Shown one piece after another: positions 51,377-60,303 of a stretch of 64,000 bases of DNA. Location: positions 930,001-994,000 of the forward strand of contig JBAOHZ010000009.1 of the NCBI GenBank assembly GCA_037045225.1, written 5' to 3'. The DNA comes from Nitrospira sp. Its GTDB lineage: Bacteria > Nitrospirota > Nitrospiria > Nitrospirales > Nitrospiraceae. The notes beneath the pieces were generated by a model that worked only from the letters and a program-made list of their open reading frames with translations, was not told the DNA's origin and ran no database searches. Both the position numbers and the translations under genes were made by a program. Position 1 is the stretch's first letter. Each line of letters starts with the position of its first letter.

Positions 51377-52875
51377 ACCGGCTTCCAGGCATCGTGCGCC
51401 TCCAAGGCCAGCGCGAGCGCGCTGCCCCGCTGGATGAGCCCCCAATCGACGGCATACCGGTCCAACAACGCCAACTGAGGCGCGTCCTCACGGTTCAGCT
51501 CCACATAGTCCTGAAAGATCTGCCGGTCGCCGATCCGCCAGGCCGGCATGCGACCATCAATGAATATTTTCTCGCCAGGAAGGTGCCAGAGGAGAAACCC
51601 GCCATAGCTGTAGTCGTTATACAACCTGGTTCCCACTTCCTCCCGATGGCTCCGAATCCATCGCACCGCCTCAATCGGATATTCCGTCTGTTCAAGATAC
51701 ACATCCGGCGACGTTCCCGATAACCAGACGTGCTCCAGATGTTCGGTCCCCAAGGCATAGAGCGCACCGGCCGTTCCAAGGGTCAGCATGAGCACCACCG
51801 CGACCGCGTGCGACTTCACAGCCGGCACCCACCGAACGCAGGAGCCGATGGCCAGCGCGAGCAACTCCGCCACCAGCGGGAGGCTCACGATCAGGAACAG
51901 CGTGACGTTCCGCCAATGCCGTAGCGACAACCCAAGCATGAGCACCAGCAGGCCCCATCGAACCGGTTCCACCCGACGATACCATCCGACCATCAGGCAC
52001 GCGAGCCCGGCCAGATACATCCCATAGGCCTTTCCGGCCCATCCCTGAAAAGACACCGGCTGCCATTCCCGCAACGTCTCGATCATGAACCGATCGGTCA
52101 GGGACTCATAAATCTCCTGGTAGAGCCGCCATCCATAGGGATTCAGCAAGGTGAGCGCCACCGCGATGCTCAGCGCAATCGCACAGCGGCAAAGATCGTC
52201 CCAACTGAGCACCGGCTCATCACGTGTCACCGCAACCACAGACCACTCCGTGCAGACCTTCATCAGCACGGAGAGGCCCAACAACACACCGGAGAGAAAA
52301 AGCCCCGCCGTAAACCCGCCATGCAGGTTTGCCCAGAGCAGGAACAACGGGGGCAGCCCCCAAATCCATGCCCGCTGTCCATCCTGAATGTGACGCCACC
52401 CCCACAACAGCATCGCCACGCCGAGCAAACTCACCAGTTGCGTGCGTGCGCCAAGGAACGGCAAGGCCACCCAAAGGCTGGCCACGATGGCCGCCAATCG
52501 GTAGGTCCGAGGCACCCTGGCTTGCCATGCGGCCACCCACCAGGCCAGCGACGTCACGCCGCCGAAGAACAGGATCAGACCCAGGCCGCCCACCGGATCC
52601 ATCACCCGGTAGATCATCGCCAGCAATCCATCAGTCAACCAGGCATGCTCGATCCAATGCCAATCCGGCATGGTATGGGAGTAGGGATCGGTCTCCGGCA
52701 ACCGCCAGCCCTGGGCGATCAAATCCAGCCCGGCGCGCAGATGCCATCCCAAGTCCGGCTCGACCAACGGCTGCAGCGTGAGATTCAGAATGAAGCCGAC
52801 CAGAAGACACTCAAGCAACAGAACGACCAGGCGCTGAGGGGAGGAATCAATCACACGAACGGGCTCAACAGACAT
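51334..52875 (-). CDS. Multi-pass membrane protein, GT-C-like
   Basis: The 513-residue protein has about ten to twelve membrane segments and a GT-C-type first loop: EPDLGWHLRAGLDLIAQGW, DPYSHTMPDWHWIEHAWL. A C-terminal soluble part includes IRSHREEVGTRLYNDYSYGG and FIDGRMPAWRIG. This resembles prokaryotic membrane glycosyltransferases that use polyprenyl-phosphate sugars, which fits the adjacent ALG5-like gene. Its catalytic Asp would be in EPD. It overlaps the carbamoyltransferase gene upstream by 11 nt. Confidence 0.72.
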   Translation of the reverse strand: MSVEPVRVIDSSPQRLVVLLLECLLVGFILNLTLQPLVEPDLGWHLRAGLDLIAQGWRLPETDPYSHTMPDWHWIEHAWLTDGLLAMIYRVMDPVGGLGLILFFGGVTSLAWWVAAWQARVPRTYRLAAIVASLWVALPFLGARTQLVSLLGVAMLLWGWRHIQDGQRAWIWGLPPLFLLWANLHGGFTAGLFLSGVLLGLSVLMKVCTEWSVVAVTRDEPVLSWDDLCRCAIALSIAVALTLLNPYGWRLYQEIYESLTDRFMIETLREWQPVSFQGWAGKAYGMYLAGLACLMVGWYRRVEPVRWGLLVLMLGLSLRHWRNVTLFLIVSLPLVAELLALAIGSCVRWVPAVKSHAVAVVLMLTLGTAGALYALGTEHLEHVWLSGTSPDVYLEQTEYPIEAVRWIRSHREEVGTRLYNDYSYGGFLLWHLPGEKIFIDGRMPAWRIGDRQIFQDYVELNREDAPQLALLDRYAVDWGLIQRGSALALALEAHDAWKPVYADPKVVILRRRE

Positions 52876-54598
52876 GATTCGAGATGGCCTGTGGAGAGGA
52901 TCTGCCCACCAGTAGATTGCCGAGCACTAACCACTCCACCTGAGTCCGCTGGAAGCAGCGCACCGCATCTTCGGGCGTACAGACGATCGGCTCCTGCACG
53001 TTGAACGACGTATTCAGCAGCACCGGAACACCGGTGAGTTGTCCGAACGCGGTCAGGAGGTCATAAAACCGCTGATTGGCCTCACGCGTCACCGTCTGGA
53101 CCCGAGCCGTGCCGTCGACATGCGTGACGGCCGGAAGGATTCCTTTCGCCGAGGCCTTCACCCGCACCGTGAACTGCATGTAGGGTGATGGAGCCGGCAT
53201 CTCAAAAAAATCGTGCGCCCGATCAGCGAGTACCGATGGAGCGAAGGGGCGAAACGTCTCCCGGCATTTCACTTTACTATTGATCAACTCCCGCATGTCT
53301 TCCCGCCGTGGATCCGCCAGCAGGCTCCGGTTCCCCAGTGCACGAGGCCCCCACTCCATCCGGCCTTGATACCAGAACACGAGACGCCCCCGTGTCAACT
53401 CAGCGGCAACCCGCGCATACAATTGATCGTCTGTCAGGGACTCGGCCACCAGGCCCGCCTGGGACAGCGCTGCCCGACACGCACCTTCATCGAAGTGTGG
53501 CCCCAGGTACGCATCAGTCAAGCGACATCGTCCCGCCTCCCGGTCACGCCTCGCCGTCCACCACAAGGCCGCCCCGAGCGCCGCGCCCGAATCGCCGGCG
53601 GCCGGCGGCACGTAAACATCTTTGAACCCCAGTTCGGCCCGCAGGCGGCCGTTGGCCACGCAATTATAGGCAACCCCACCCGCCAGACAGAGTGATTCAG
53701 CCTGCGTCAGGGTGCGCAGGTGACGACCGAGATGGAGCAGCGTATCTTCCAGGACGAGTTGCGCGCTGGCAGCCAGATCGCGGTGCCGTGGAGTGAGTTC
53801 CTCCGTCGACTGCCGCGGCGAGCCGAACAGGCGCACAAATTCCTCGACGAAGAATCCGGCGCGGGCGAGATGAAAATCAAGCAGCCGGACATTCAATTCA
53901 AATCGCCCGCGTGGCAGCAGCCGCACAATATGCTGACGCAGGGCAGGAGCAAACGTCGGCTCCCCGGAGGACGCCAGGCCCATCACAATGTATTCGTCCC
54001 GGTCAGGGCGAAACCCAAGAAAGGCCGTCATCGCGGCATAGAACTGACCGAGCGAATGGGGAAGCGGGGTGCGATCCAGCACGGTGATCTGACTGCCGTC
54101 ACCGGTTGCCATCAGGGTGGTATCGGCTTCAGACGCGCCGTCAACCACGAGAATCGCCGACCGCTCGAAGGGCGACACCAGAAACGAACTGGCGGCATGG
54201 CACACATGGTGATCGAGAAAGACCGGTTGGATTGCGCCCGCATCCACGCGTGTGGTCAGTTCCTCCCGCAACCGGAACAACTCCATCCACTCCCGGCCGA
54301 CCCGCTCCAACGAGCGAGTCCCTTTCACTCGGAACAGTTGCGGGGAGCGCAGCATCGCCGTCAGGGCGAGCCGGGCACGCCGCCCGATCTGCCAATATTT
54401 CCAGGGAACGGCAATGGCCTCGACCTCACGCAAGGTGATTCCCGCCTCACGCAGGCAATAACGAATCGCCTGCACCGGCAAGGCCGTCACGTGCTTCTCA
54501 CGAACGAATCGCTCTTCTTCCGCCGCCGCCACAATACGACCGTCAGAGAGGAGCGCCGCCGCCGCATCTCTCATATTGGAGAGGCCGAGCACCAACAC
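52865..54598 (-). CDS. NodU/CmcH-type carbamoyltransferase
   Basis: The 577-residue protein has the Kae1-like N-terminal part (VLGLSNMRDAAAALLSDGRI, HHVCHAASSF, SAILVVDGASEADTT, MGLASSGEP) and the YrdC-like C-terminal part (WGPRALGNRSLLADPR, FRPFAPSVLADRAHDFF, VPVLLNTSFNVQEPIV). Members use carbamoyl phosphate and ATP to carbamoylate a sugar hydroxyl or a small metabolite, as in Nod factor and cephamycin. With the membrane glycosyltransferase-like gene it may decorate a glycan. The histidine pair for metal binding is present. Confidence 0.9.
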   Translation of the reverse strand: MLVLGLSNMRDAAAALLSDGRIVAAAEEERFVREKHVTALPVQAIRYCLREAGITLREVEAIAVPWKYWQIGRRARLALTAMLRSPQLFRVKGTRSLERVGREWMELFRLREELTTRVDAGAIQPVFLDHHVCHAASSFLVSPFERSAILVVDGASEADTTLMATGDGSQITVLDRTPLPHSLGQFYAAMTAFLGFRPDRDEYIVMGLASSGEPTFAPALRQHIVRLLPRGRFELNVRLLDFHLARAGFFVEEFVRLFGSPRQSTEELTPRHRDLAASAQLVLEDTLLHLGRHLRTLTQAESLCLAGGVAYNCVANGRLRAELGFKDVYVPPAAGDSGAALGAALWWTARRDREAGRCRLTDAYLGPHFDEGACRAALSQAGLVAESLTDDQLYARVAAELTRGRLVFWYQGRMEWGPRALGNRSLLADPRREDMRELINSKVKCRETFRPFAPSVLADRAHDFFEMPAPSPYMQFTVRVKASAKGILPAVTHVDGTARVQTVTREANQRFYDLLTAFGQLTGVPVLLNTSFNVQEPIVCTPEDAVRCFQRTQVEWLVLGNLLVGRSSPQAISNHVC

Positions 54599-54755
54599 GA
54601 CGAATCCACCACCTTCCGTTTAAGAGCCGGAGCACCGGCGGCGGTAGAATAAACGAGCCCTGCACGGGTCGCAAGCCGCACGGGCAGTCGGTTGCAAAGC
54701 CCCCTCCTTTCCTGTACCGTTCCTCCTTCAAAATACGGCTAGAGGAGGCCTTGGC

Positions 54756-56618
54756 TTGAAGACGCACCGCGCGCTCATTCTTGGAATGCTCTTAATCCCT
54801 GTGCTGGCTTCCGTCAGTTGTGAGAGTATCAAGTCCCGTTTTGCCCGGCAGACGCTGCCAGATCTCGGCCCCCCCGTGCCCCTGACGCTTCAATTGGATG
54901 TCGACCAGTCCCTGGCCACCGCCAAGGCCGAATACATTGACAACTGCGGACGGATCCATCTGTTCTCCATCGGTCCGACCGTCGAAGACATGCTGATCCA
55001 AGCTGCCCATCAGACGTTTCGTGCCGTGGTACTTCCCGGCAGTGATGCCAGCGCCGGAAAACCGGACGTGACGGTACGGATACGCATGCTGGACCCTCGA
55101 TTCAAAATTCAAACCGACGCGCTCTATGACCGTGCCCCGGCCGAGCTCAGCCTGGACGCCCTCGCAGAGTTCTTCGATGCATCCGGCGCACCGTTGGCCG
55201 AGCGGCCCTTGCAATCCACGCGAAAAGAACGGGTGCAGCTCGAGCTGACCCAACAACGCTGCGACTACATCGTTGATCCCCTGCTTCAGGATACGTCCAC
55301 CGTGTTGGCGACGCAGTTCATGCAGGAAGCGCGTGTGTTGCTGGCTCCCACCCATCCGGCAACCGCAGCGACCGCCCCCCAATCCGTCGCAACGACCGAG
55401 CGTTCGCAGAATCCCCCCCCCGCCCTGTCTTCTGCAAGCGCGGCCACCACGACGGCACCTCCGTTGTCATTCAAGGCCACGCTGCTGGATGAAAACAGCA
55501 ACCAGGTTTTCGAGGGCGGCGAACGGATCCGTGTGCGAGTCGACGTCGTCAACACCAGCGCCCAAACGGTGCAGAACATGGCCGTTCAACTGACCGGCCC
55601 GCCGGCGCTGATTGCGCAATTCCCAGCCACCACGTTATCAACGGGGGCCATGGAAGCGGGCAGCTCCAAGTCCTTGGAATTCATCGCGACCCTGCCGCAA
55701 TCGCTCAGTCCACAGCAGGCGGAGTTTCACGTTTCCCTGGCAAGCGAAACCGGTCAACCCACGTCCCCACCCCAGAGGCTCGTCGCCACAGTACGGTCGA
55801 CCGGCATCACTACCGACGACGTGGACCACATTCCCGCACCGACCACAGGGGGACAGCGAACCAACGACTATCTGCTGTCCATCGGACTCAGTAGCTATCG
55901 GGAACAGCCCATCGGCGCGCGCAAGTACGCCGCCCTTGATGCCGAAATGGTAGCGACCTACTTTCAGTCATTAGGGGGATTGCCGAAACACAACGTACGG
56001 CTGCTCCAAGATTGGAGCGCCTTGCGCCCTGATATCGAGGAAGCGCTGCTCGACTGGCTCCCGTCGAAAATTACCCAGGACTCGCTCGTCACCGTGTACT
56101 TCGCCGGCCAAGCAGTCGTCTCGCCGACCGGGGATACCTTTCTGATTCCCTATGATGGCTCCCTGGGATCACCCACTCGCCTGTATCCGTTCAAGGACTT
56201 GGAGGCGGCACTGGAACGATTGAAGGCGAGGCAGGTGCTGTTCATATTCGACGGGTCTGTGCTCAAGAACGGCACGAAAGGCGCAGCGCCGAAATGGACC
56301 GGGCTGACGGGGAAAGTACTACACTTGGTCGGCACGACGGGTTTTGGAAAAAGCCTGGAATCAGATACCTTGCGTCATGGATTGTTCACCTACTATCTCT
56401 TGCGAGGACTTCGCGGCGAAGCAGATCTCAACCGAAACGGTGAGGTCACGATCGGCGAGGTGACGGACTTCGTCAATCGGAAAGTCCCGGCGGCAGCGCG
56501 CACCACCTTCAAGCAGGAACAACAACCGCAAATTCTCCCTGCGCTGCGAGCCCAGGATAAAAACCTGGACGTGATTCTTACCAAACCACCTACCATTCCT
56601 GCGACCAGCAAGCCCTAA
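54756..56618 (+). CDS. Caspase-fold lipoprotein without catalytic dyad
   Basis: AGAGGAGG precedes TTG 54756 by 7 nt. The 620-residue product has a lipoprotein signal (LILGMLLIPVLASVSC), a beta-rich region, a low-complexity linker (Ala/Thr/Pro, about 205-240), a CARDB-like domain (FEGGERIRVRVDVVNTSAQT) and a C-terminal caspase-like domain (YLLSIGLSSYREQP, LVTVYFAGQAV, VLFIFDGSVLKN, HGLFTYYLLRGLRG). In caspase-like peptidases those two motifs read YFSGHG and DACHSG. Here Gln452 stands in place of His and Ser501 in place of Cys. It is probably a non-catalytic scaffold in the outer membrane or periplasm. Confidence 0.8.
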   Translation: MKTHRALILGMLLIPVLASVSCESIKSRFARQTLPDLGPPVPLTLQLDVDQSLATAKAEYIDNCGRIHLFSIGPTVEDMLIQAAHQTFRAVVLPGSDASAGKPDVTVRIRMLDPRFKIQTDALYDRAPAELSLDALAEFFDASGAPLAERPLQSTRKERVQLELTQQRCDYIVDPLLQDTSTVLATQFMQEARVLLAPTHPATAATAPQSVATTERSQNPPPALSSASAATTTAPPLSFKATLLDENSNQVFEGGERIRVRVDVVNTSAQTVQNMAVQLTGPPALIAQFPATTLSTGAMEAGSSKSLEFIATLPQSLSPQQAEFHVSLASETGQPTSPPQRLVATVRSTGITTDDVDHIPAPTTGGQRTNDYLLSIGLSSYREQPIGARKYAALDAEMVATYFQSLGGLPKHNVRLLQDWSALRPDIEEALLDWLPSKITQDSLVTVYFAGQAVVSPTGDTFLIPYDGSLGSPTRLYPFKDLEAALERLKARQVLFIFDGSVLKNGTKGAAPKWTGLTGKVLHLVGTTGFGKSLESDTLRHGLFTYYLLRGLRGEADLNRNGEVTIGEVTDFVNRKVPAAARTTFKQEQQPQILPALRAQDKNLDVILTKPPTIPATSKP

Positions 56619-56697
56619 CGGAAACGACGGTCTCTTCCAGCCGTCTCGATCGACTCACAGAAGCTCGCAGTCGATCGCTTGGAGCGACGGACATCAT

Positions 56698-56764
56698 CCG
56701 CCCCCCATTCTTTCTCCGCTAGATTATGGATGCCGTCGCCGGCTGCATAAAAGAATGGGGGCGG
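56698..56764. repeat. Long inverted repeat overlapping a terminator
   Basis: CCGCCCCCCATTCTTT at 56698-56713 pairs with AAAGAATGGGGGCGG at 56750-56764 (one extra C). The right arm is also the arm of the terminator hairpin ending at 56787, so two mutually exclusive stems are possible. Confidence 0.5.
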
Positions 56765-56787
56765 CAAGGATACCCTCGCCGCCCCCA
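56746..56787 (-). terminator. Intrinsic terminator of the cytochrome c gene
   Basis: On the minus strand TGGGGGCGGC pairs perfectly with GCCGCCCCCA around a 12-nt loop and is followed by TTCTTTTAT. It lies about 30 nt after the cytochrome stop. Confidence 0.7.
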
Positions 56788-56817
56788 GACATTCAGCCAA
56801 TCAGCTGAAACGTTCGA

Positions 56818-57270
56818 CTACTCTTCTCCGCCCTTGCAGAAGCTGCGCTCATAGTTGATGATCATCCAGGCTTCTTCTTCGTTGATAGCCGCAGGGATCA
56901 AGGACACCATACCGGTTCCTGCGCTGCCGTTCTTGATCACCCAGAACAGCTCGCCGTCCTTCCGCTTCTTGTGGAACTTGCAGTTGGTGAAGTTACGCGG
57001 GCTCGGGTTGAGGATCGCGCCGGCAGGACCGTCGCCTTTTCCTTCTTTCCCATGGCAATTGAAGCAGGTGCCCTTGCCCTCATACAGTGCCTTGCCCTTG
57101 GCAATGCTTTCCGGGGTGGAGGCAACCGGGTTCTTCATCGCCTTTGCATCCGCCATTTGATCCGGCGCAACACGAGGCTTCAACGGATCCTTTTCTTCAG
57201 CTCCCACCACCGCCACAGACAATAAGGTGACGGCCGCGCACACTCCAACTAACTTAGAAAAATACCCCAT
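56818..57270 (-). CDS. Secreted monohaem cytochrome c
   Basis: ATG 57270 follows AAGGAGGAG by 5 nt. The 150-residue product has a signal peptide (LVGVCAAVTLLSVAVVGAEE) and a single CFNCH haem site near residue 70. GMVSLIPAAINEEEAWMIIN includes a methionine that may be the sixth ligand, and LNPSPRNFTNCKFHKK precedes it. It is a class-I cytochrome c of the periplasm, likely a soluble electron carrier. A strong promoter and a terminator frame it as a single-gene transcript, which suggests high expression. Confidence 0.9.
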   Translation of the reverse strand: MGYFSKLVGVCAAVTLLSVAVVGAEEKDPLKPRVAPDQMADAKAMKNPVASTPESIAKGKALYEGKGTCFNCHGKEGKGDGPAGAILNPSPRNFTNCKFHKKRKDGELFWVIKNGSAGTGMVSLIPAAINEEEAWMIINYERSFCKGGEE

Positions 57271-57370
57271 CAGAACTCCTCCTTTGTGTTGAACCCACCG
57301 CATGAACAACGACTCGCTTATCAGAAACAGCGTGGCAAAAAGCCGGCGATAAGGGCGACAAAACAGGCGA

Positions 57371-57400
57371 ACTATAGCAACGCGTTTTCTGTCTTGTCAA
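57371..57400 (-). promoter_or_regulatory. Strong promoter for the cytochrome c gene
   Basis: On the minus strand TTGACA (57400-57395) and TATAGT (57376-57371) are 18 nt apart. Transcription from about 57364 gives a leader of roughly 95 nt. Confidence 0.75.
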
Positions 57401-57727
57401 GGGAACGGGCGGCCCTCGTTGCCCTCTCTCCGCCTCTGCCCGCCTACCGCAGACTCAAGGGCCGTGCCAAAACCACAGATGTGAAAAGAGGCTGAAATTG
57501 GGCGATTTTTACCGTTCAGATGCCTGACTGGTACGTACCAGCATTCAACCGTGACACCTTTGCGCCCCAGAGGCCCCCTGCGCGCCTCATTCCTTTGTGC
57601 GCGCGAGGCCCAGCGGAGCTCCTGGCGACAGGCGTTGGATGGGAGGGACGGAGGGACACGGGGGGGAGGGAGCAGCAACGCGCGGCCTCACACCGACAAC
57701 AACGAGGCCGCTCCTGGATCATTCATC
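57401..57727. other. Intergenic with G-run element
   Basis: This region lies between the cytochrome promoter and the end of the rodZ-like gene. It has no gene I can support. At 57641-57670 the plus strand has five runs of three or more G with short spacers (GGGAGGG, GAGGG, GGGGGG, AGGG), a possible G-quadruplex. Open frames here look like chance. Confidence 0.5.
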
Positions 57728-58675
57728 TCATCGTTTGATGACGACGTCTCGCACAACTTTCCCGCTCGGGCCGAAAGGCTTTTGTGGCTTGCCGTTTAAT
57801 TCAGCGCGTACGCCACCGGCATTACCCAGCGTGACCATAAACTGGTCCTGGGCTTTCCATTGGGCCTTCTCGCCAGGGCGCAGCAAGGCTTCCTGAGGAC
57901 TACCGGAATCGACTTGCACCACCACCCAACTCAGCTCAGTGGCATCGAGATCGAGGACGAGCGGGCCATCAGGCCCGGCGGGCCCATCTACGGACAGCCC
58001 TGCCAGCGGGCCATCGGATCCCGCGAAGGAAGAGGGCTGGGCGGCAACCTGTTCCGGCGGCTGGACCGATGTCGCTTTTACCGGAGCGGCAGGGGGAGGC
58101 GGCACCGCAGCAGCCGCTTTTTCCTGCACAGACTTCGGCGGAACGGCCATCGGCTCAACCGGTTTCGCCGGCGCTGCGATGGGAGGCGGAAGCTCCAACC
58201 CCTGACGCGGCGCATCACGCGCGTCCTTGACGAACGGTGCGCTCTTCTTACTCAGCGGCGGGGTGTCCGACCCGGAACGACGCACCAGGGTCGAGGACTG
58301 CTCCCGGCTGAGAAGAAACACCAACGTCGCAATGGCCACGGCAATCGCAATCCCCACGGCTTTACGGTTGGCTTTGCGACGCCGTTCCTCTTCCACCTGC
58401 CGTTGCCTCAGCCGTTCCCGCTCACCCTGTTTTTCGTAAAACGCGCCCGCGGACTGCGCAAAGCGATGGATCGCATCTTCTTCGTCGAGCCCCAACGATC
58501 GCGCGTAGGACCGCACAAATCCTCGCGCGAACACCTGGTCGGGCAACTTGGCGAAATTTCCCTCTTCGAGCGCTTTGACAAAATCCGTACGAATACGGGT
58601 CTTTGAGGCCACCTCATCGATCGTCAGGCCTTTCGTCTCGCGCACCTGTCGAAAAAATTCACCCACTGATTCCAT
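57728..58675 (-). CDS. RodZ-like HTH membrane protein
   Basis: The 315-residue protein starts with the RodZ-type helix-turn-helix (VGEFFRQVRETKGLTIDEVA, TRIRTDFVKALEEGNFAKLP, GFVRSYARSLGLDEEDAI), a basic stretch (RQRQVEEERRRKANRK) and one membrane segment (AVGIAIAVAIATLVFLL). A long Pro/Ala-rich periplasmic linker and a C-terminal DUF4115-like beta domain (ELSWVVVQVDSGSPQEALLR) follow. RodZ ties MreB to the cell-wall machinery and keeps rod shape. mreB is not in the window. It closes a six-gene minus-strand run. Confidence 0.88.
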   Translation of the reverse strand: MESVGEFFRQVRETKGLTIDEVASKTRIRTDFVKALEEGNFAKLPDQVFARGFVRSYARSLGLDEEDAIHRFAQSAGAFYEKQGERERLRQRQVEEERRRKANRKAVGIAIAVAIATLVFLLSREQSSTLVRRSGSDTPPLSKKSAPFVKDARDAPRQGLELPPPIAAPAKPVEPMAVPPKSVQEKAAAAVPPPPAAPVKATSVQPPEQVAAQPSSFAGSDGPLAGLSVDGPAGPDGPLVLDLDATELSWVVVQVDSGSPQEALLRPGEKAQWKAQDQFMVTLGNAGGVRAELNGKPQKPFGPSGKVVRDVVIKR

Positions 58676-58684
58676 GATATCCGC

Positions 58685-59386
58685 CTATGGTTTGAGCTGA
58701 CCGAGCAGTGCCTGCGCCGCGGCCGCCTGTTCTCCGCCCTTGTCCAAGTTCGACACTTTCGAAAGTGCCTCGCGGGCCCGCACATCAAATCCGAGCTTGT
58801 GATACACACGCGCCAACTCCAACTGAAGCATGGCGGGAGGGACATTCGGCGGAGTCACGGTCGTGGCGTCCTCCAATACCTCCATCGCCCCCTGGAGGTC
58901 ACCTTCATGCATCAAGGCTTTTCCCAAGTGGAAGCGTGCCAGATCCGGCGTCGGATAGAGCGGATTGCTGAGCGCCTGGCGATACGCTCCAATGGCTTCT
59001 TTCCATCGATCCTGATTAGCCAACACTTGCCCGAGGTAGGTATTCGCCTCGGCATAGTCGCCGTCGATCCGAATCGCCTCACGCAGAGATTCCTCAGCCA
59101 GCTTGAGTCGTCCTTGCGACGAATAGATATGTCCCAACGCGTAGTGCGCTTCCTTATTGTCGGGATTGAGCTTCACCGCCTTTTGAAACGAGACATAGGC
59201 TTGCTGCTGATCCGAACTCAGCCGGGCAATCCCTTCCTGATAGAACCCTTTCGACTTGCGCAGGTTCTCTTCGTTGGCGCACCCGCTCAACACGCACAAA
59301 CCCAGGAGCAGTACCATCCAGCGCCCCCCCCGACCGATCCAAGCGGGGTGCGCGGCGCGATCCTGCTCTCGGCGACGTGTCCTCAT
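58685..59386 (-). CDS. TPR lipoprotein, PilW/PilF-like
   Basis: The 233-residue protein has a signal with lipobox (MVLLLGLCVLSGC) and about five TPR units, such as AYVSFQKAVKLNPDNKEAHY and AEANTYLGQVLANQDRWKEA. This resembles the PilF/PilW pilotins that help type IV pilus secretin assembly, though no pilus gene is nearby. Its start overlaps the kinase gene stop by 4 nt (ATGA). ATG 59386 gives a basic N-terminal stretch before the hydrophobic core, so a start closer to MVLLL is possible. Confidence 0.8.
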   Translation of the reverse strand: MRTRRREQDRAAHPAWIGRGGRWMVLLLGLCVLSGCANEENLRKSKGFYQEGIARLSSDQQQAYVSFQKAVKLNPDNKEAHYALGHIYSSQGRLKLAEESLREAIRIDGDYAEANTYLGQVLANQDRWKEAIGAYRQALSNPLYPTPDLARFHLGKALMHEGDLQGAMEVLEDATTVTPPNVPPAMLQLELARVYHKLGFDVRAREALSKVSNLDKGGEQAAAAQALLGQLKP

Positions 59387-60300
59387 GCGTTGACATCCTC
59401 AAAGTGGGTGAGACGCTTGAATTCTTTGAAGCGCGCCTCAATCTCTTTGTAATCCAGGATCCTCAATCGGTCAAGGCTAAAGGCTTCTACTGTAAACGAG
59501 GCCATGACGCTGCCGAAGATGATGGCTTGGCGCATCGCCTCGGGGGAGTGGTTTCCCGTTGCGGCCAGATAGCCGAGGAATCCGCCGGCGAACGTATCAC
59601 CCGCACCCGTGGGATCTCTCACGTCATCCAGCGGAAAAGCCGGCGCCCCGAAGACTTGTTTGTCATTGAACATCAACACGCCATATTCGCCGCGCTTCAC
59701 GATCAGATGCTTGGGTCCCCGCGCGAGAATTTTCTTGGCTACCTTCACAAGGTTCGTGTCCTCGCCCAAGGCCCGCGCTTCTCCGTCATTGATGATGAGG
59801 ATGTCGATGTGTTGCAACACATTCCAGAGCGCATCGCGCTTGCCGTTGATCCAGAAATTCATCGTATCGCAGGCGACCAGGGCAGGCCGCTTCACCTGCT
59901 GCAGGACATCCAGCTGCAAATTCGGGTCGATATTTCCCAGGAAGAGCACATCCGGCGAGCTGTACTGCGCGGGAATCTTAGGGCGAAACGTCTCGAACAC
60001 GTTCAGTCTGGTATCGAGGGTCTGCGCTTCGTTCAATTGGTGGGAGTAGGCTCCTTTCCAGCGGAACGTGGCACCCGGTCGCCGCTCCAATCCCGTCAGA
60101 TCGATCTTCCGGCTCTTCAGGAACGTCACATGCTGCTCCGGGAAGTCCTCCCCGACAACCGCAATCAGATCGACCGAGGTGAAATAGCTCGCCGCCGTTG
60201 AGAAATACGTCGCCGATCCTCCGAGCACTTCAGTCACTTCACCAAACGGCGTTTTCACCGTATCCAATGCCACGGACCCCACGACCAATAATTTACCCAT
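59383..60300 (-). CDS. PfkB-family sugar/nucleoside kinase
   Basis: The 305-residue kinase has the PfkB signatures: LLVVGSVALDTVKTPFGEVT and LGGSATYFSTAASYF at the start, INDGEARALGED, and the second signature DPTGAGDTFAGGFLGYLA with the catalytic Asp in GAGD. It phosphorylates a sugar or nucleoside with ATP. The neighbouring MTA phosphorylase suggests it might act on a ribose or adenosine salvage product, but that is inference. It begins 3 nt after the phosphorylase stop. Confidence 0.9.
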   Translation of the reverse strand: MGKLLVVGSVALDTVKTPFGEVTEVLGGSATYFSTAASYFTSVDLIAVVGEDFPEQHVTFLKSRKIDLTGLERRPGATFRWKGAYSHQLNEAQTLDTRLNVFETFRPKIPAQYSSPDVLFLGNIDPNLQLDVLQQVKRPALVACDTMNFWINGKRDALWNVLQHIDILIINDGEARALGEDTNLVKVAKKILARGPKHLIVKRGEYGVLMFNDKQVFGAPAFPLDDVRDPTGAGDTFAGGFLGYLAATGNHSPEAMRQAIIFGSVMASFTVEAFSLDRLRILDYKEIEARFKEFKRLTHFEDVNA

Positions 60301-60303
60301 GCC

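Noticed and set aside
59377..60201. A 274-codon plus-strand frame opposite the PfkB kinase
   Set aside because: The kinase has both family signatures. The opposite frame has none.
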